This document shows positions 1-8,472 of a DNA stretch of 64,000 nt, in pieces; the first letter of the stretch is position 1, and every line of letters begins with the position of its first letter. The stretch is from Salinibacterium amurskyense. GTDB taxonomy: Bacteria; Actinomycetota; Actinomycetes; Actinomycetales; Microbacteriaceae. A model generated the notes under the pieces. It saw nothing but the letters and a program-made list of their open reading frames with translations. It made no database searches and had not been told where the DNA came from. A program made the position numbers and the translations under genes. The stretch covers positions 992,001 through 1,056,000 of the forward strand of contig NZ_PGFH01000001.1 of assembly GCF_002797685.1 (NCBI RefSeq), given 5' to 3'.

Positions 1-1413
1 GTCGTTACCTTCGCGGTCGAGAATGCGAGGGATGAATCCCGGCATCGGCACGCCGGTTGACCCTGCCTTCGACTCAAGCTGCTGGAGTCCACGAGGGTTG
101 GCGCAAATGGGCCAGCCCGTCTCGGTCTGCCACCAGTGGTCAACGATGGGAACGCGGATGCCGTCGTTGGCCCAGTGCCACGTTTCGGTATCGAGGCGCT
201 CGCCGGCGAGGTAGATCGCTTGCAGGCTCGAAGTGTCGTATTTCTCCAGCTCATCGAGCGTGGGATCTTCGCGGCGGATCGCACGCAGCGCGGTGGGTGC
301 TGTGTAGAGCACGTCGACGCTGTGCTCCTGGATGATGCGCCAGAACGCTCCCGCGTCAGGCGTACCAATCGGCTTTCCCTCGTAGAGCACCGTCGCCGCG
401 CCGGCGAGTAAAGGGCCGTAAACAATGAAGGAATGACCAACGACCCAGCCGACATCCGACGCTGTGAAAATGGTGCTGTCGTGGCCTACAGCGTAGATAT
501 TGGTCATGGCCCACTGCAGCGCTACGGCGTAACCGCCCGTGTCGCGCACGACGCCCTTCGGGCTGCCGGTGGTTCCGGAGGTATAGAGAATGTAGAGCGG
601 GTCTTGAGAGCGCATCTCCACGGGGGCAGCGGCACGAGCTCCGGTTTCTAGCTCGTCCCAGTCCAACCACGCGACATCGAGAGACCCGCCGCTGGCAGTT
701 CCCGTGGCGTACTCGGTGATGTCGCCGGGGATCTGAGGGCGGTCCTTGACGATGACATGGCGCACGCTTCCGCTGCTGAGCCCAATCGCCTGATGGACGA
801 TGGGCAGGTATTCCACTTGGCGAGTGGGCTCGAGGCCTCCGGTGGCGGTCACGATGACCGAGGGGGTGGCGTCATTGATGCGCACGGCGAGTTCGTTGGC
901 GGCGAAGCCTCCGAATACAACCGAATGAACGGCGCCGATGCGCGCGCACGCCAGCATGGCGACCACTGCTTCGGAGATCATGGGCAGGTAGATCAAGACA
1001 CGGTCTCCGGCGCTGACCCCCAGTTCTTGTAGGCCGCCGGCAAACGTGCTGACTCGTTCGAGGAGCTCGGCGTAGGTGAGCACGTTCTGCTCGCCCGTCA
1101 TAGCGGAGTCGGTGATGAGTGCGGGGTTGCTGCCCCGACCCGCGGCGACGTGACGGTCGAGAACGTTGGCGCTCATGTTCATGGTGCCGTCGGCAAACCA
1201 GCACCCCTGATCGGTGCCGGGCTGGTCAGCTTGGCTGGGGGAGGACAGGGTTGGTGGGGTGATCCAGTCAACGCGGTCGGCCTGCTGAAGCCAAAATTCG
1301 TCGGGAGCACTTCTGGAATGCTCGTAGGTTTCAGCGTAAGAACCGCTCTGCTGCCGCAAGCGAGCTGCCGCTGTCTGAGCCGAAACTCGTTCTAGCGAAG
1401 GGGCATCTGGCAT
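1..1413 (-). CDS. prpE: Propionyl-CoA synthetase (AMP-forming acyl-CoA ligase), 3' end cut by the window
   Basis: Activates propionate (possibly acetate) to the CoA thioester via an acyl-adenylate in the cytoplasm. The reading frame is open from ATG at 1413 to the window edge, giving 471 residues of an expected 620-650, so the C-terminal lid domain with the catalytic lysine lies outside. Near residues 272-285 it carries the adenylate-forming loop YTSGTTGSPKG followed by VVRDTGGYAVAL, a wording typical of PrpE rather than AcsA. A strong AAGGAG site precedes the ATG. It is divergent from the GAF-LuxR regulator at 1533, which suggests regulation by that protein. Acetyl-CoA synthetase is the main alternative. 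Confidence 0.88.
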   Translation of the reverse strand, partial: MPDAPSLERVSAQTAAARLRQQSGSYAETYEHSRSAPDEFWLQQADRVDWITPPTLSSPSQADQPGTDQGCWFADGTMNMSANVLDRHVAAGRGSNPALITDSAMTGEQNVLTYAELLERVSTFAGGLQELGVSAGDRVLIYLPMISEAVVAMLACARIGAVHSVVFGGFAANELAVRINDATPSVIVTATGGLEPTRQVEYLPIVHQAIGLSSGSVRHVIVKDRPQIPGDITEYATGTASGGSLDVAWLDWDELETGARAAAPVEMRSQDPLYILYTSGTTGSPKGVVRDTGGYAVALQWAMTNIYAVGHDSTIFTASDVGWVVGHSFIVYGPLLAGAATVLYEGKPIGTPDAGAFWRIIQEHSVDVLYTAPTALRAIRREDPTLDELEKYDTSSLQAIYLAGERLDTETWHWANDGIRVPIVDHWWQTETGWPICANPRGLQQLESKAGSTGVPMPGFIPRILDREGND

Positions 1414-1450
1414 CAATTTCTCCTTTGAAATGTGAGCTGTGGATTCCCTG

Positions 1451-1515
1451 CGGGGGCTAAAGAATCCCGTGCTAGCCTCAGATTACGGAGGGGCGTACAG
1501 GTCGTAATACCCCCG
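1451..1515. promoter_or_regulatory. G-run/C-run motif cluster, possible RamA-type binding sites
   Basis: The 119-base divergent region between prpE and the LuxR regulator holds CGGGGGC at 1451-1457, AGGGGC at 1489-1494 and ACCCCCG at 1509-1515. From memory, Corynebacterium RamA recognises tandem (A/C/T)G4-6(T/C) or AC4-5(A/G/T) motifs, and all three fit. A TAGCCT box at 1473-1478 could be the regulator gene's -10. The motifs are seen directly. Their function is inferred, and short G-runs occur by chance in high-GC DNA. Confidence 0.35.
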
Positions 1516-1532
1516 AAAGTTGGGAATCCGCA

Positions 1533-2390
1533 ATGGCGCAGATGTCTGAACCGAGTGACTTTGATCTGATCCAGCAAGCCACTCGAGAGATTGCCTCGAG
1601 CACAGGCTTTAGCCTGTCTTTTGGTGGGCTCACCTCCGGTATTGAGCTCACCGTAAACGCCTTCAGCGGCGCACGAACAAGCAATCTCGACGGCCTCAAG
1701 GTGCGAAAAGAGCGTGGGCTCGGCGGTTTGGCAATGGCTCACCGAAGCCCACGTTTTACGCGCGACTACGAGCGTGCCAGCGACATTACGCACGACTACG
1801 ACAGCGCAGTTTTGGGCGAAGGTGTCGTGTCTCTGCTGGCTATCCCCATCATTGCCGGGGGCACGTTGCGCGGGCTGATCTATGCCGGATCACACTCTCT
1901 CGTCGAGCCTGATGCGGCGGCGGCCAGGCCCGCAGTGGCCATCGCTGCAGCGCTGGGCAACGAGCTCGCGATTCGGGATGAAGTAACGCGGCGCATGGTG
2001 GCGTTGCGCGCGAATCCCGGTGGGGGATTGTCACCCGTGGCGGAGGAACATCTGCGGGAGCAGTTCGCGCAGCTGCGCCAGTTGGCGGCGACAGTCTCAG
2101 ATCGCGACGTCAAGAAGAAGCTGCACGACATCGGCCGAGGGCTCACGGACGCTCTTAGCGTCGGCGACCCCAACCTGCTGTCGCGCGATCAAAGCGTGCA
2201 GCTTTCGCCCCGTGAGACTGACGTGCTCTCGTGCGTCGCTCTCGGTTACAGCAACTCGCGCACGGCGGCGCTGCTCTCTCTCACCGAGCAAACGGTCAAG
2301 GGGTACCTCGGCAGCGCAATGAAGAAACTCGATGCGTCGTCGCGCTTCACGGCAGTCTCCTCGGCCCGAAAGCTAGGGCTCTTGCCCTAA
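1533..2390 (+). CDS. GAF-domain LuxR-family transcriptional regulator, RamA-like
   Basis: A 285-residue cytoplasmic transcription factor. Residues about 10-155 look like a GAF-type sensor domain, followed by a linker with helical heptads and a C-terminal LuxR helix-turn-helix (LSPRETDVLSCVALGYSN, then LSLTEQTVKGYL) over the last 65 residues. Length and architecture match RamA, the Corynebacterium regulator of acetate and propionate metabolism (about 282 residues). There is no phosphoreceiver domain, so it probably senses a metabolite. The next ATG, four codons in, is an alternative start, since no clear ribosome site precedes either. Its divergent position next to prpE supports a role in short-chain acyl-CoA control. 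Confidence 0.82.
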   Translation: MAQMSEPSDFDLIQQATREIASSTGFSLSFGGLTSGIELTVNAFSGARTSNLDGLKVRKERGLGGLAMAHRSPRFTRDYERASDITHDYDSAVLGEGVVSLLAIPIIAGGTLRGLIYAGSHSLVEPDAAAARPAVAIAAALGNELAIRDEVTRRMVALRANPGGGLSPVAEEHLREQFAQLRQLAATVSDRDVKKKLHDIGRGLTDALSVGDPNLLSRDQSVQLSPRETDVLSCVALGYSNSRTAALLSLTEQTVKGYLGSAMKKLDASSRFTAVSSARKLGLLP

Positions 2391-2428
2391 GGCAGCATCC
2401 GACGCCCGGAGCGCGGCCGAATTCGTCG

Positions 2429-2455
2429 TTGCCGACATTTGGCGAGTGATATTGT
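2429..2455 (+). promoter_or_regulatory. Possible promoter of the tRNA gene
   Basis: TTGCCG at 2429-2434 and TATTGT at 2450-2455 are separated by 15 bases, and the -10 ends 14 bases before the mature tRNA 5' end at 2470. The spacing is shorter than ideal, so this is tentative. Confidence 0.35.
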
Positions 2456-2469
2456 TGCTTCAGCAGTAC

Positions 2470-2545
2470 GGGCCCTTGGCGCAGTTGGTAGCGCGCCTCG
2501 TTCGCATCGAGGAGGTCAGGAGTTCAAATCTCCTAGGGTCCACCA
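2470..2545 (+). tRNA. tRNA-Ala (anticodon CGC)
   Basis: The cloverleaf can be drawn by hand. The acceptor is GGGCCCT (2470-2476) with AGGGTCC (2535-2541), including the G3:U70 wobble that is the alanine identity element. The D arm is GCGC/GCGC, and the anticodon stem CCTCG/CGAGG carries loop TTCGCAT with anticodon CGC at 2503-2505. The T arm is AGGAG/CTCCT with loop TTCAAAT. The discriminator is A at 2542, and CCA is encoded at 2543-2545. It reads GCG codons. Confidence 0.96.
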
Positions 2546-2550
2546 ACTGC

Positions 2551-2596
2551 AAAGGCCGCACAGCCCGTCGCGAGACGGAATGTGCGGCCTTTCTTA
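2551..2596 (+). terminator. Intrinsic terminator after tRNA-Ala
   Basis: A perfect 12-base stem, AAAGGCCGCACA (2551-2562) with TGTGCGGCCTTT (2581-2592), with an 18-base loop and a short T-rich tail (TTTCTT). It begins 5 bases after the tRNA CCA. The A-run on the left arm means it could also stop minus-strand transcription from accBC, which ends at 2624. Confidence 0.85.
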
Positions 2597-2623
2597 TGCT
2601 GTCAGGGCGTGGAGCTGCGCGCC

Positions 2624-4378
2624 CTAGTCAGCGATGTTCATGAGCAGGTGGCCAGACGAGACCGTCAGGCCGACCGATGCGTTGATCGATGCAACGACGC
2701 CGTCCTTGTGCGCGACGAGCGGCTGTTCCATCTTCATCGCTTCGAGAACGAGGATGAGGTCGCCCTTGACGACCTTGTCGCCCTCGGCAACTGCAACCTT
2801 CACGATCGTCGCTTGCATCGGTGCCTTGACCGAGTCGCCGGTGATCGTGTTGACGCTGGATGCTGCCCGACGCTTAGGAGCGGCCGAGAGCGTTGCGCCG
2901 GTCGACGTGCTCGGTACGAGCTTGGAGGGCAGATTCACTTCGACGCGCTTGCCGTTGACCTCGACGACCACGTTGTGGCGAGCGACAACGGGAGTCTCAT
3001 CGGCGAGAGATCCGGTCCAGGGCTCGATGTCGTTCTCGAACTCGGTTTCGATCCAGCGCGTGTACACGCTGAAGGGGTTGCTCGTGAAAGCAGGATCGCG
3101 CACGATCTTGCGGTGGAACGGGAGCACGGTGGGGAGACCAGCAACCTCGAACTCGTCGAGGGCGCGGCGCGAACGCTCAAGAGCATCCTCGCGGCTGGAA
3201 CCGGTAACGATGAGCTTGGCGAGCAGCGAGTCGAAGGCGCCGCTGATCTCGTCGCCCGTCGTGACACCACTGTCGACACGGATGCCGGGGCCACCGGGGA
3301 CGCGCAGAACGTGCACGGGACCGGGAGAGGGCATGAAGTTCAGGCCGGCGTCTTCACCGTTGATGCGGAACTCAAAGGAGTGGCCGCGCGGGGTGGGGTC
3401 GTCGTAGTCGAGCACTCCACCTTCCGCGATGCGGAACTGTTCGCGAACGAGGTCGATGCCCGTCACTTCTTCAGAGACCGGGTGCTCGACCTGGAGGCGA
3501 GTGTTCACTTCGAGGAACGAAATCGTGCCGTCCTTGGCTACGAGGAACTCACAGGTGCCAGCGCCGAGGTAGCCCACTTCGCGCAGGATGGCCTTGGAGG
3601 ACTCGTACAGAGCCTTGTTCTGCTCATCGCTGAGGAACGGGGCCGGTGCTTCTTCAACAAGCTTCTGGTGGCGACGCTGCAGCGAGCAGTCGCGGGTGGA
3701 AATCACGACAACATTGCCGTGAGCATCCGCGAGGCACTGGGTTTCGACGTGACGAGGCTGGTCGAGGTACTTCTCCACGAAGCACTCGCCGCGGCCGAAG
3801 GCGGCAACAGCCTCGCGGGTAGCGGAGTCGAACAGCTCAGGAATTTCTTCGCGAGTGCGCGCAACCTTGAGGCCGCGTCCGCCGCCGCCGAATGCTGCCT
3901 TGATGGCGACGGGGAGACCGTGAAGATCAACGAAGTCGAGAACTTCCTCCGCGCCCGAGACGGGGTTAAGGGTTCCGGGGGCGAGCGGTGCGCCCACCTT
4001 CTCGGCGATGTGGCGAGCCGAAACCTTGTCGCCCAGCTTTTCAATCGCTTCGGGAGACGGGCCAATCCAGATGATGCCAGCCTCGATCACGGCACGAGCG
4101 AAGTCGGCGTTCTCGGCGAGGAAGCCGTAGCCCGGGTGAATGGCGTCAGCGCCGGAGCGGCGAGCGATCGACAGAATCTTGTCGATCACGAGATACGTCT
4201 CAGCGCTCGTGGAGCCCTCGAGGGCATATGCCTCATCGGCGAGCTTCACGTGCCGAGCATCCCGATCCTGGTCGGCATAAACCGCCACTGAACCGATGCC
4301 ACTGTCTTTAGCCGCGCGGATAACGCGAACGGCGATCTCTCCGCGGTTGGCGATGAGTACCTTCGTAATACGAGCCAT
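2624..4378 (-). CDS. accBC: Acyl-CoA carboxylase alpha subunit: biotin carboxylase fused to biotin carboxyl carrier protein
   Basis: 584 residues. The biotin carboxylase (about 1-450) uses ATP and bicarbonate to carboxylate biotin, and the carrier domain (about 510-584) holds the biotin. Visible features are the N-terminal [17 protein letters not shown], the ATP-grasp glycine loop FGGGGRG near 163-169, and the biotin site EAMKME with the acceptor lysine at 549. The partner subunits AccD and AccE are at 10-11.8 kb, and the biotin ligase BirA is at 11.9 kb. The start ATG at 4378 gives the canonical N-terminus. A TAAGCT box lies 8 bases upstream, so the mRNA may have almost no leader. It follows maf on the same strand by 78 bases. 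Confidence 0.96.
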   Translation of the reverse strand: MARITKVLIANRGEIAVRVIRAAKDSGIGSVAVYADQDRDARHVKLADEAYALEGSTSAETYLVIDKILSIARRSGADAIHPGYGFLAENADFARAVIEAGIIWIGPSPEAIEKLGDKVSARHIAEKVGAPLAPGTLNPVSGAEEVLDFVDLHGLPVAIKAAFGGGGRGLKVARTREEIPELFDSATREAVAAFGRGECFVEKYLDQPRHVETQCLADAHGNVVVISTRDCSLQRRHQKLVEEAPAPFLSDEQNKALYESSKAILREVGYLGAGTCEFLVAKDGTISFLEVNTRLQVEHPVSEEVTGIDLVREQFRIAEGGVLDYDDPTPRGHSFEFRINGEDAGLNFMPSPGPVHVLRVPGGPGIRVDSGVTTGDEISGAFDSLLAKLIVTGSSREDALERSRRALDEFEVAGLPTVLPFHRKIVRDPAFTSNPFSVYTRWIETEFENDIEPWTGSLADETPVVARHNVVVEVNGKRVEVNLPSKLVPSTSTGATLSAAPKRRAASSVNTITGDSVKAPMQATIVKVAVAEGDKVVKGDLILVLEAMKMEQPLVAHKDGVVASINASVGLTVSSGHLLMNIAD

Positions 4379-4456
4379 AGTGACCTAGCTTATGGGGATG
4401 ATGGCCGAAGCCTTGGGCGGAAGCGCACAAAAATCTAAGACAAGCACTGTGAATGC

Positions 4457-5101
4457 CTACAGAGACGGGCGATCGATGTTCCAGAGATCGGTCCACTCGG
4501 CGTCGAACTCGCGCATGAGTTGGCGCACCAACGAGACCGAGAGGCCCACTACAGCGTGCGGGTCGCCTTGGATGCTCTCGATGAACGCAGCGCCGAGGCT
4601 ATCAATCGTGAAGGAACCGGCGACCTTCAGCGGCTCACCGGTGGCGACATAGGCGTCGATTTCGGCATCCGAAATATTGGCGGCGAAGCTCACACTGGCA
4701 CTTGAGACAGCACCGGTGGCGCCACGAACCTTGCCCCCGCGGTGGTCGATGAGCCAGTGGCCGGAGTGCAACACGCCCGTGCGACCGCGCTGCGCGTGCC
4801 ACCGCTGCCGCGCAATTTCTGGTTCATGCGGTTTTCCAAATAATTCGCCATCTAATTCAAAAGCGGAATCGCCGCCGAGAATGAAACCGTCAATGGGGGC
4901 GCCATTCACCAATGCGCCCACAACGGCTTCGGCCTTGGCTCGGGCCAACAAGTCAACAAGGGCGGGGCCATCGAGGGGGCCGGGCGCTGCGGCAGCAACA
5001 GCGTCTTCGTCAACGCCAGAAGCCAAAAGTACGGGGTCGACGCCGGCCGCACGCAGCGTTGCGAGGCGCGCGGGAGAGGTCGAAGCAAGATAAAGGCGCA
5101 C
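4457..5101 (-). CDS. maf: Maf family nucleotide pyrophosphatase
   Basis: 214 residues, the usual length for Maf/HAM1-like house-cleaning enzymes that hydrolyse non-canonical or modified NTPs to monophosphates. The N-terminus LYLASTSPAR and the internal GGDSAFELDGELFGKP (DSxF...G.xGKP) are family signatures. I choose GTG at 5101 because it gives the canonical VRLYLAS start and has AGGAG six bases upstream. The same frame stays open for another 450 codons antisense to the methyltransferase, which is coincidental. maf lies upstream of accBC on the same strand, as it does near accA3 in mycobacteria. Confidence 0.93.
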   Translation of the reverse strand: MRLYLASTSPARLATLRAAGVDPVLLASGVDEDAVAAAAPGPLDGPALVDLLARAKAEAVVGALVNGAPIDGFILGGDSAFELDGELFGKPHEPEIARQRWHAQRGRTGVLHSGHWLIDHRGGKVRGATGAVSSASVSFAANISDAEIDAYVATGEPLKVAGSFTIDSLGAAFIESIQGDPHAVVGLSVSLVRQLMREFDAEWTDLWNIDRPSL

Positions 5102-5110
5102 AAAGGCTCC

Positions 5111-5116
5111 TATGCT
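5111..5116 (+). promoter_or_regulatory. -10 box of the TRAM methyltransferase, leaderless type
   Basis: TATGCT is followed by 6 bases and then the ATG at 5123. The predicted transcript would start at or next to the start codon. No matching -35 is visible. Confidence 0.45.
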
Positions 5117-5122
5117 CAAGGG

Positions 5123-6355
5123 ATGGGTGAATTGCTTGGCCAGATGATCGAAGTAGACGTTACCAACATTGCGCACGGGGGTGTCAGTGTGGCGCGGCAC
5201 GACGGCCGTGTCGTGTTCGTCTCCGACGCGATCCCGGGAGAACGGGTGCTCGCGCGCATTACCGACGACAAAAAGAAGTCGTTCTGGCGTGCGGAGACAG
5301 TAAAAGTTGTGACGCCGAGTGAACACCGCCAAGAGCACGTCTGGTCGGCCGCGAGCGTTGATCGCGACCCCGACAACCGTGCCGGGGGAGCCGAATTCGG
5401 CCACATTGAGCTCAGCCACCAACGCGAACTCAAAACTCAAATCCTCAGCGAGTCTCTCGAGCGCATGGCCAAGGTCACGCTCGCACCGGTCGTCGAAGCC
5501 GTTCCCGGCGACGACGAACGCAAGGGACTCGGATGGCGCACCCGCGTCAGCCTGCACGTTGACGAACACGGAAACGTGGGTCCGTTCGCGGCCCGATCGC
5601 ACCGAGTCATCCCGGTTGCCGACCTGCCGCTCGCCACCCCTGAACTTTCGGCTGGCGCACCGCTCGATCAAAACTTCACTGGTTTTGACCGCGTTGACGT
5701 TCTCAACCCCAGCACGGGGGGCGTGCGCCTGATCATCGGTAAGCAGAAGCCTCAGGTCATCACCGAAACGGTAGGGGAGCGTGAGTTCACGCTGCTCGAT
5801 TCCGGGTTCTGGCAGGTTCACCATGGCGCCGCCCAAGTGCTGACCTCGGCAGTGCAAGACGCTATTGATCCCGAACTGTTTGACCCCGCGGCATCCAACT
5901 TGGATCTCTATGGTGGCGTTGGCCTCTTCGCTGCGGCAGTGGGCGACAAGTTTGGCCCCGCGACCAAGATCACCTCGGTCGAAGCCGAGTCGGCCGCTAC
6001 GGACCACGCCGCGCAGAACCTGTCGGAGTGGCTCGGTGCTCATGCCGAGACCGGTCGTGTCGACCACTGGCTCCGTCAGCACTTGAAAGAAGCGACCGCC
6101 ACCGAGCGGGCGCGTCTTGATAAGGCCACCATCATTCTCGACCCGCCGCGTTCGGGCGCTGGCCGTGAGGTAGTTGATCTCGTTTCTCGGGCGCATCCGG
6201 CCCAGGTAGTTTACGTTGCGTGCGATCCGGTGGCGTTCGCGCGCGATGTTGCCTTCTTCGCTGAGCGCGGGTATGAGCTCTCGAGCGTGCGCGCTTTCGA
6301 TCTCTTCCCGCACACTCATCACGTCGAAGCTGTGGGAACGTTCACGCGAAAGTGA
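5123..6355 (+). CDS. TRAM-domain class I SAM-dependent RNA (uracil-5-)methyltransferase
   Basis: 410 residues, TrmA/RumA family. It probably methylates a uridine in 23S rRNA or tRNA. Residues 1-60 form the TRAM beta-barrel RNA-binding domain. The SAM loop LDLYGGVGLFAA is in the catalytic domain, with ILDPPRSG and the nucleophile in VYVACDP (Cys367). The C-terminal FDLFPHTHHVE motif is also typical. The RumA iron-sulfur cysteines are absent: the usual CGGC segment reads AGGAEFGH. That loss is common in actinobacterial members, as I recall. The ATG is 21 bases from the divergent maf start, so the promoters overlap coding sequence. The precise RNA target cannot be assigned. Confidence 0.9.
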   Translation: MGELLGQMIEVDVTNIAHGGVSVARHDGRVVFVSDAIPGERVLARITDDKKKSFWRAETVKVVTPSEHRQEHVWSAASVDRDPDNRAGGAEFGHIELSHQRELKTQILSESLERMAKVTLAPVVEAVPGDDERKGLGWRTRVSLHVDEHGNVGPFAARSHRVIPVADLPLATPELSAGAPLDQNFTGFDRVDVLNPSTGGVRLIIGKQKPQVITETVGEREFTLLDSGFWQVHHGAAQVLTSAVQDAIDPELFDPAASNLDLYGGVGLFAAAVGDKFGPATKITSVEAESAATDHAAQNLSEWLGAHAETGRVDHWLRQHLKEATATERARLDKATIILDPPRSGAGREVVDLVSRAHPAQVVYVACDPVAFARDVAFFAERGYELSSVRAFDLFPHTHHVEAVGTFTRK

Positions 6356-6362
6356 GCACGTG

Positions 6363-6411
6363 TGTTGGACTAGCCAACATGCATGATCGCGCTCTATCGC
6401 GGCTACGATAG
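6363..6411. promoter_or_regulatory. Two inverted repeats upstream of the response-regulator operon
   Basis: TGTTGGACTAGCCAACA at 6363-6379 has 6-base arms around 5 bases. CTATCG/CGATAG at 6394-6411 has 6-base arms around 6 bases, and the second arm overlaps a possible -10, TACGAT. The pair ends 26 bases before the operon's ATG. These could be operators for the HTH regulator or the end of the methyltransferase transcript. They are perfect dyads, but short. Confidence 0.4.
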
Positions 6412-6437
6412 GGCACAGAAACTCAGGAGGACGCCAC

Positions 6438-7148
6438 ATGGCCCAGACAGAATCATCCGGGACCGAGACGCCCAATGAGAGCGCTCAGCGGAACATCACC
6501 GTTGCAGTCGTAGACGATCACGAATCGGTGCGGCTAGGCCTCAAGGCCGCCTTCATCGATGAGGGTTACGACTTCGTGCTCGCCGCGGCCACAGTCAAAG
6601 AACTCGTCGAAGGCCTCAACGGCCGCGAAGTCGACGTTGTTGTTCTCGACCTTTCGCTCGGTGACGGTTCGACCGTCACCGACAACGTGAAGAACGTGCA
6701 AGCTACGGGATCTGCCGTGCTCGTCCACAGCATCGCCGACCGCGTTGCTAGCGTACGAGAGGCCCTTGCCGCGGGTGCCGCGGGGGTTATTCCTAAGTCG
6801 TCCGCGACGAAGACCGTGCTGGCCGCTGCCGCAACGGTCGCGCGCGGAGAGGTACTCAACAATCTGGAGTGGGCAACGGCAATCGACGCCGACCGCGACT
6901 TCTCCAAGGCTCAGCTGGGCCGCCGGGAACGCGAAATCTTGCACCTCTACGCTTCGGGGCTGCCGCTTAAGCTGGCTGCTCAGCAGCTGGGTATCGGCTA
7001 CTCGACCGCACGCGAATACCTTGACCGTATTCGCGTGAAGTACGTCGAGGTGGGGCGTCCCGCTCCCACCAAGGTTGACCTGTTGCGTCGCGCCGTTGAA
7101 GACGGAATCCTCCCTGGCTTGGATTCTGAAGGCGGCGATGGCCACTAG
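6438..7148 (+). CDS. NarL/FixJ-type response regulator
   Basis: 236 residues. The receiver domain (about 20-140) has the acidic pair D26-D27, phospho-acceptor D71 in VVVLDLSL and K120 in GVIPKS. A LuxR-type helix-turn-helix follows (LGRREREILHLYASGL ... STAREYLDRIRVKY). The recognition helix is less standard than in most NarL proteins. An AGGAGG site lies 7 bases before the ATG. It overlaps the downstream kinase gene by 11 bases, which fits a two-component pair. Two inverted repeats upstream may be autoregulatory sites. The stimulus is unknown. Confidence 0.92.
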   Translation: MAQTESSGTETPNESAQRNITVAVVDDHESVRLGLKAAFIDEGYDFVLAAATVKELVEGLNGREVDVVVLDLSLGDGSTVTDNVKNVQATGSAVLVHSIADRVASVREALAAGAAGVIPKSSATKTVLAAAATVARGEVLNNLEWATAIDADRDFSKAQLGRREREILHLYASGLPLKLAAQQLGIGYSTAREYLDRIRVKYVEVGRPAPTKVDLLRRAVEDGILPGLDSEGGDGH

Positions 7149-8472
7149 CCTCACGACGGCGCGACCGGCGCCCACGGCAAAGCAGCCGCGAAATCCGATC
7201 AGCCGCAAACAGGTTGAGCGGGTTATTTCGCGCTCTGTCGCGGTAATTGGTCTCGTTTTCGGTGCTCAGACTCTGCCGTGGCTGCTTGGCCAAACTGGTG
7301 AGGCGCAGCCGTGGTGGCTGCTGACGTTCGTGCCAGCCCTCTTCGGGCTGCTGATCGTGGTTGTTGTGGCGTCGTTCGCCAACCGTGCTGTCCGAGCCAT
7401 GCACGGAACCTTCGCGGTCGTCTGCTTCATGGCGCTCGTGAGCTGGCCGTTCACGGTTCTTCCTGATGTCGAAGTGTTCAGCGGCATCCACTGGCTGAAC
7501 TACCTCATCACGGTCGCGACGGCGATGGCGGCCATCGCCTTCAGTCGTGTCATTGCGACGATTTATCTCTTCGCCGCACCGCTGGTCTATCTCGTGGTGC
7601 GGAGCCTGCCGGTTGGCGGCGATGCGCCGTGGCAGCTCGCTGTGCTCGAAGCTTTCTACGCTCTGATTCTGGGCAGCGCCATCATGATCATCGTGACAAT
7701 GCTGCGCCAAGCAGCAACGAACGTGGATGACGCGCAGGCCACAGCACTGCGTCGTTACGGCAATGCCGTACGCCAGCACGCGACCGAGGTCGAGCGCGTG
7801 CAAGTCGACTCGATTGTTCACGACAGTGTGCTGACGACCTTCATCTCGGCTGCGCGCGCGTATTCACCGGATGCGCAACGCCTTGCTGCCGTCATGGCCG
7901 GGAACGCGATCGGTCACTTGCGCGAAGCTGCCGCAACGTCGCCGGATGACATTTCCACCATCCAAGCGACCGATCTGGCCCAGCGGGTTGTCACGTCGGC
8001 TGAATTGCTCGCCTCTAACTTCACGTGTGCTGTGCGCAGCGTTGGCGCGCGTTCGCTGCCGGCGGCCGCTGCCGAAGCCGTGCACTCCGCTGCCGTGCAG
8101 GCGATGATGAACAGCCTTCAGCACGCGGGAGGTCTTGACGTCGAGCGCAGTGTTGAAGTGCGCGGGCTCGAAGGCAACGGCATCGAGGTGCTGATTACCG
8201 ACACCGGCACGGGCTTTGATCTGGATCACGTTCCACAAGAGCGACTGGGAGTGCGCGTGTCAATCGTGGAACGCGTCGCCAACGCGGGCGGACGCACGGC
8301 TATCGCGTCCGTGCCGGGCGCGGGCACCCAAATTTGTATTCAGTGGCCGCATAACAACTTGAGCGATGAAATCTCCACGTTGATCGACCCTGCTGCGACG
8401 GATCCTGAACTCGTCGACGGCGACGATGTAGGCGCTGCCACCGTTACGGATGAAGCGGAGGGTGAACAGTGA
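7138..8472 (+). CDS. NarX/DesK-like membrane sensor histidine kinase
   Basis: 444 residues from ATG 7138, which overlaps the response-regulator gene. An earlier in-frame start at 7075 would put 21 residues inside it and is unlikely. About five to six membrane helices occupy residues 30-200. The dimerisation helix has VDSIVHDSVLTTFI with the likely phospho-histidine H228. The ATPase domain has an N-box with N325 in AMMNSLQHAGG and DTGTGF (D355-G359), followed by a C-terminal GAGTQICI strand. It lacks a large extracellular domain, so it probably senses membrane state or a small intramembrane signal. It is cotranscribed with its regulator and a third membrane protein. Confidence 0.9.
   Translation: MATSLTTARPAPTAKQPRNPISRKQVERVISRSVAVIGLVFGAQTLPWLLGQTGEAQPWWLLTFVPALFGLLIVVVVASFANRAVRAMHGTFAVVCFMALVSWPFTVLPDVEVFSGIHWLNYLITVATAMAAIAFSRVIATIYLFAAPLVYLVVRSLPVGGDAPWQLAVLEAFYALILGSAIMIIVTMLRQAATNVDDAQATALRRYGNAVRQHATEVERVQVDSIVHDSVLTTFISAARAYSPDAQRLAAVMAGNAIGHLREAAATSPDDISTIQATDLAQRVVTSAELLASNFTCAVRSVGARSLPAAAAEAVHSAAVQAMMNSLQHAGGLDVERSVEVRGLEGNGIEVLITDTGTGFDLDHVPQERLGVRVSIVERVANAGGRTAIASVPGAGTQICIQWPHNNLSDEISTLIDPAATDPELVDGDDVGAATVTDEAEGEQ

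Noticed and set aside
2582-4291. 569-codon plus-strand open frame antisense to accBC
   Set aside because: It mirrors the codon pattern of accBC, has no ribosome site and shows no recognisable domain. Long antisense frames are common in high-GC genes.
4457-6475. 672-codon minus-strand frame including maf
   Set aside because: Only the last 214 codons are Maf. The rest is antisense to the methyltransferase and starts without a ribosome site.
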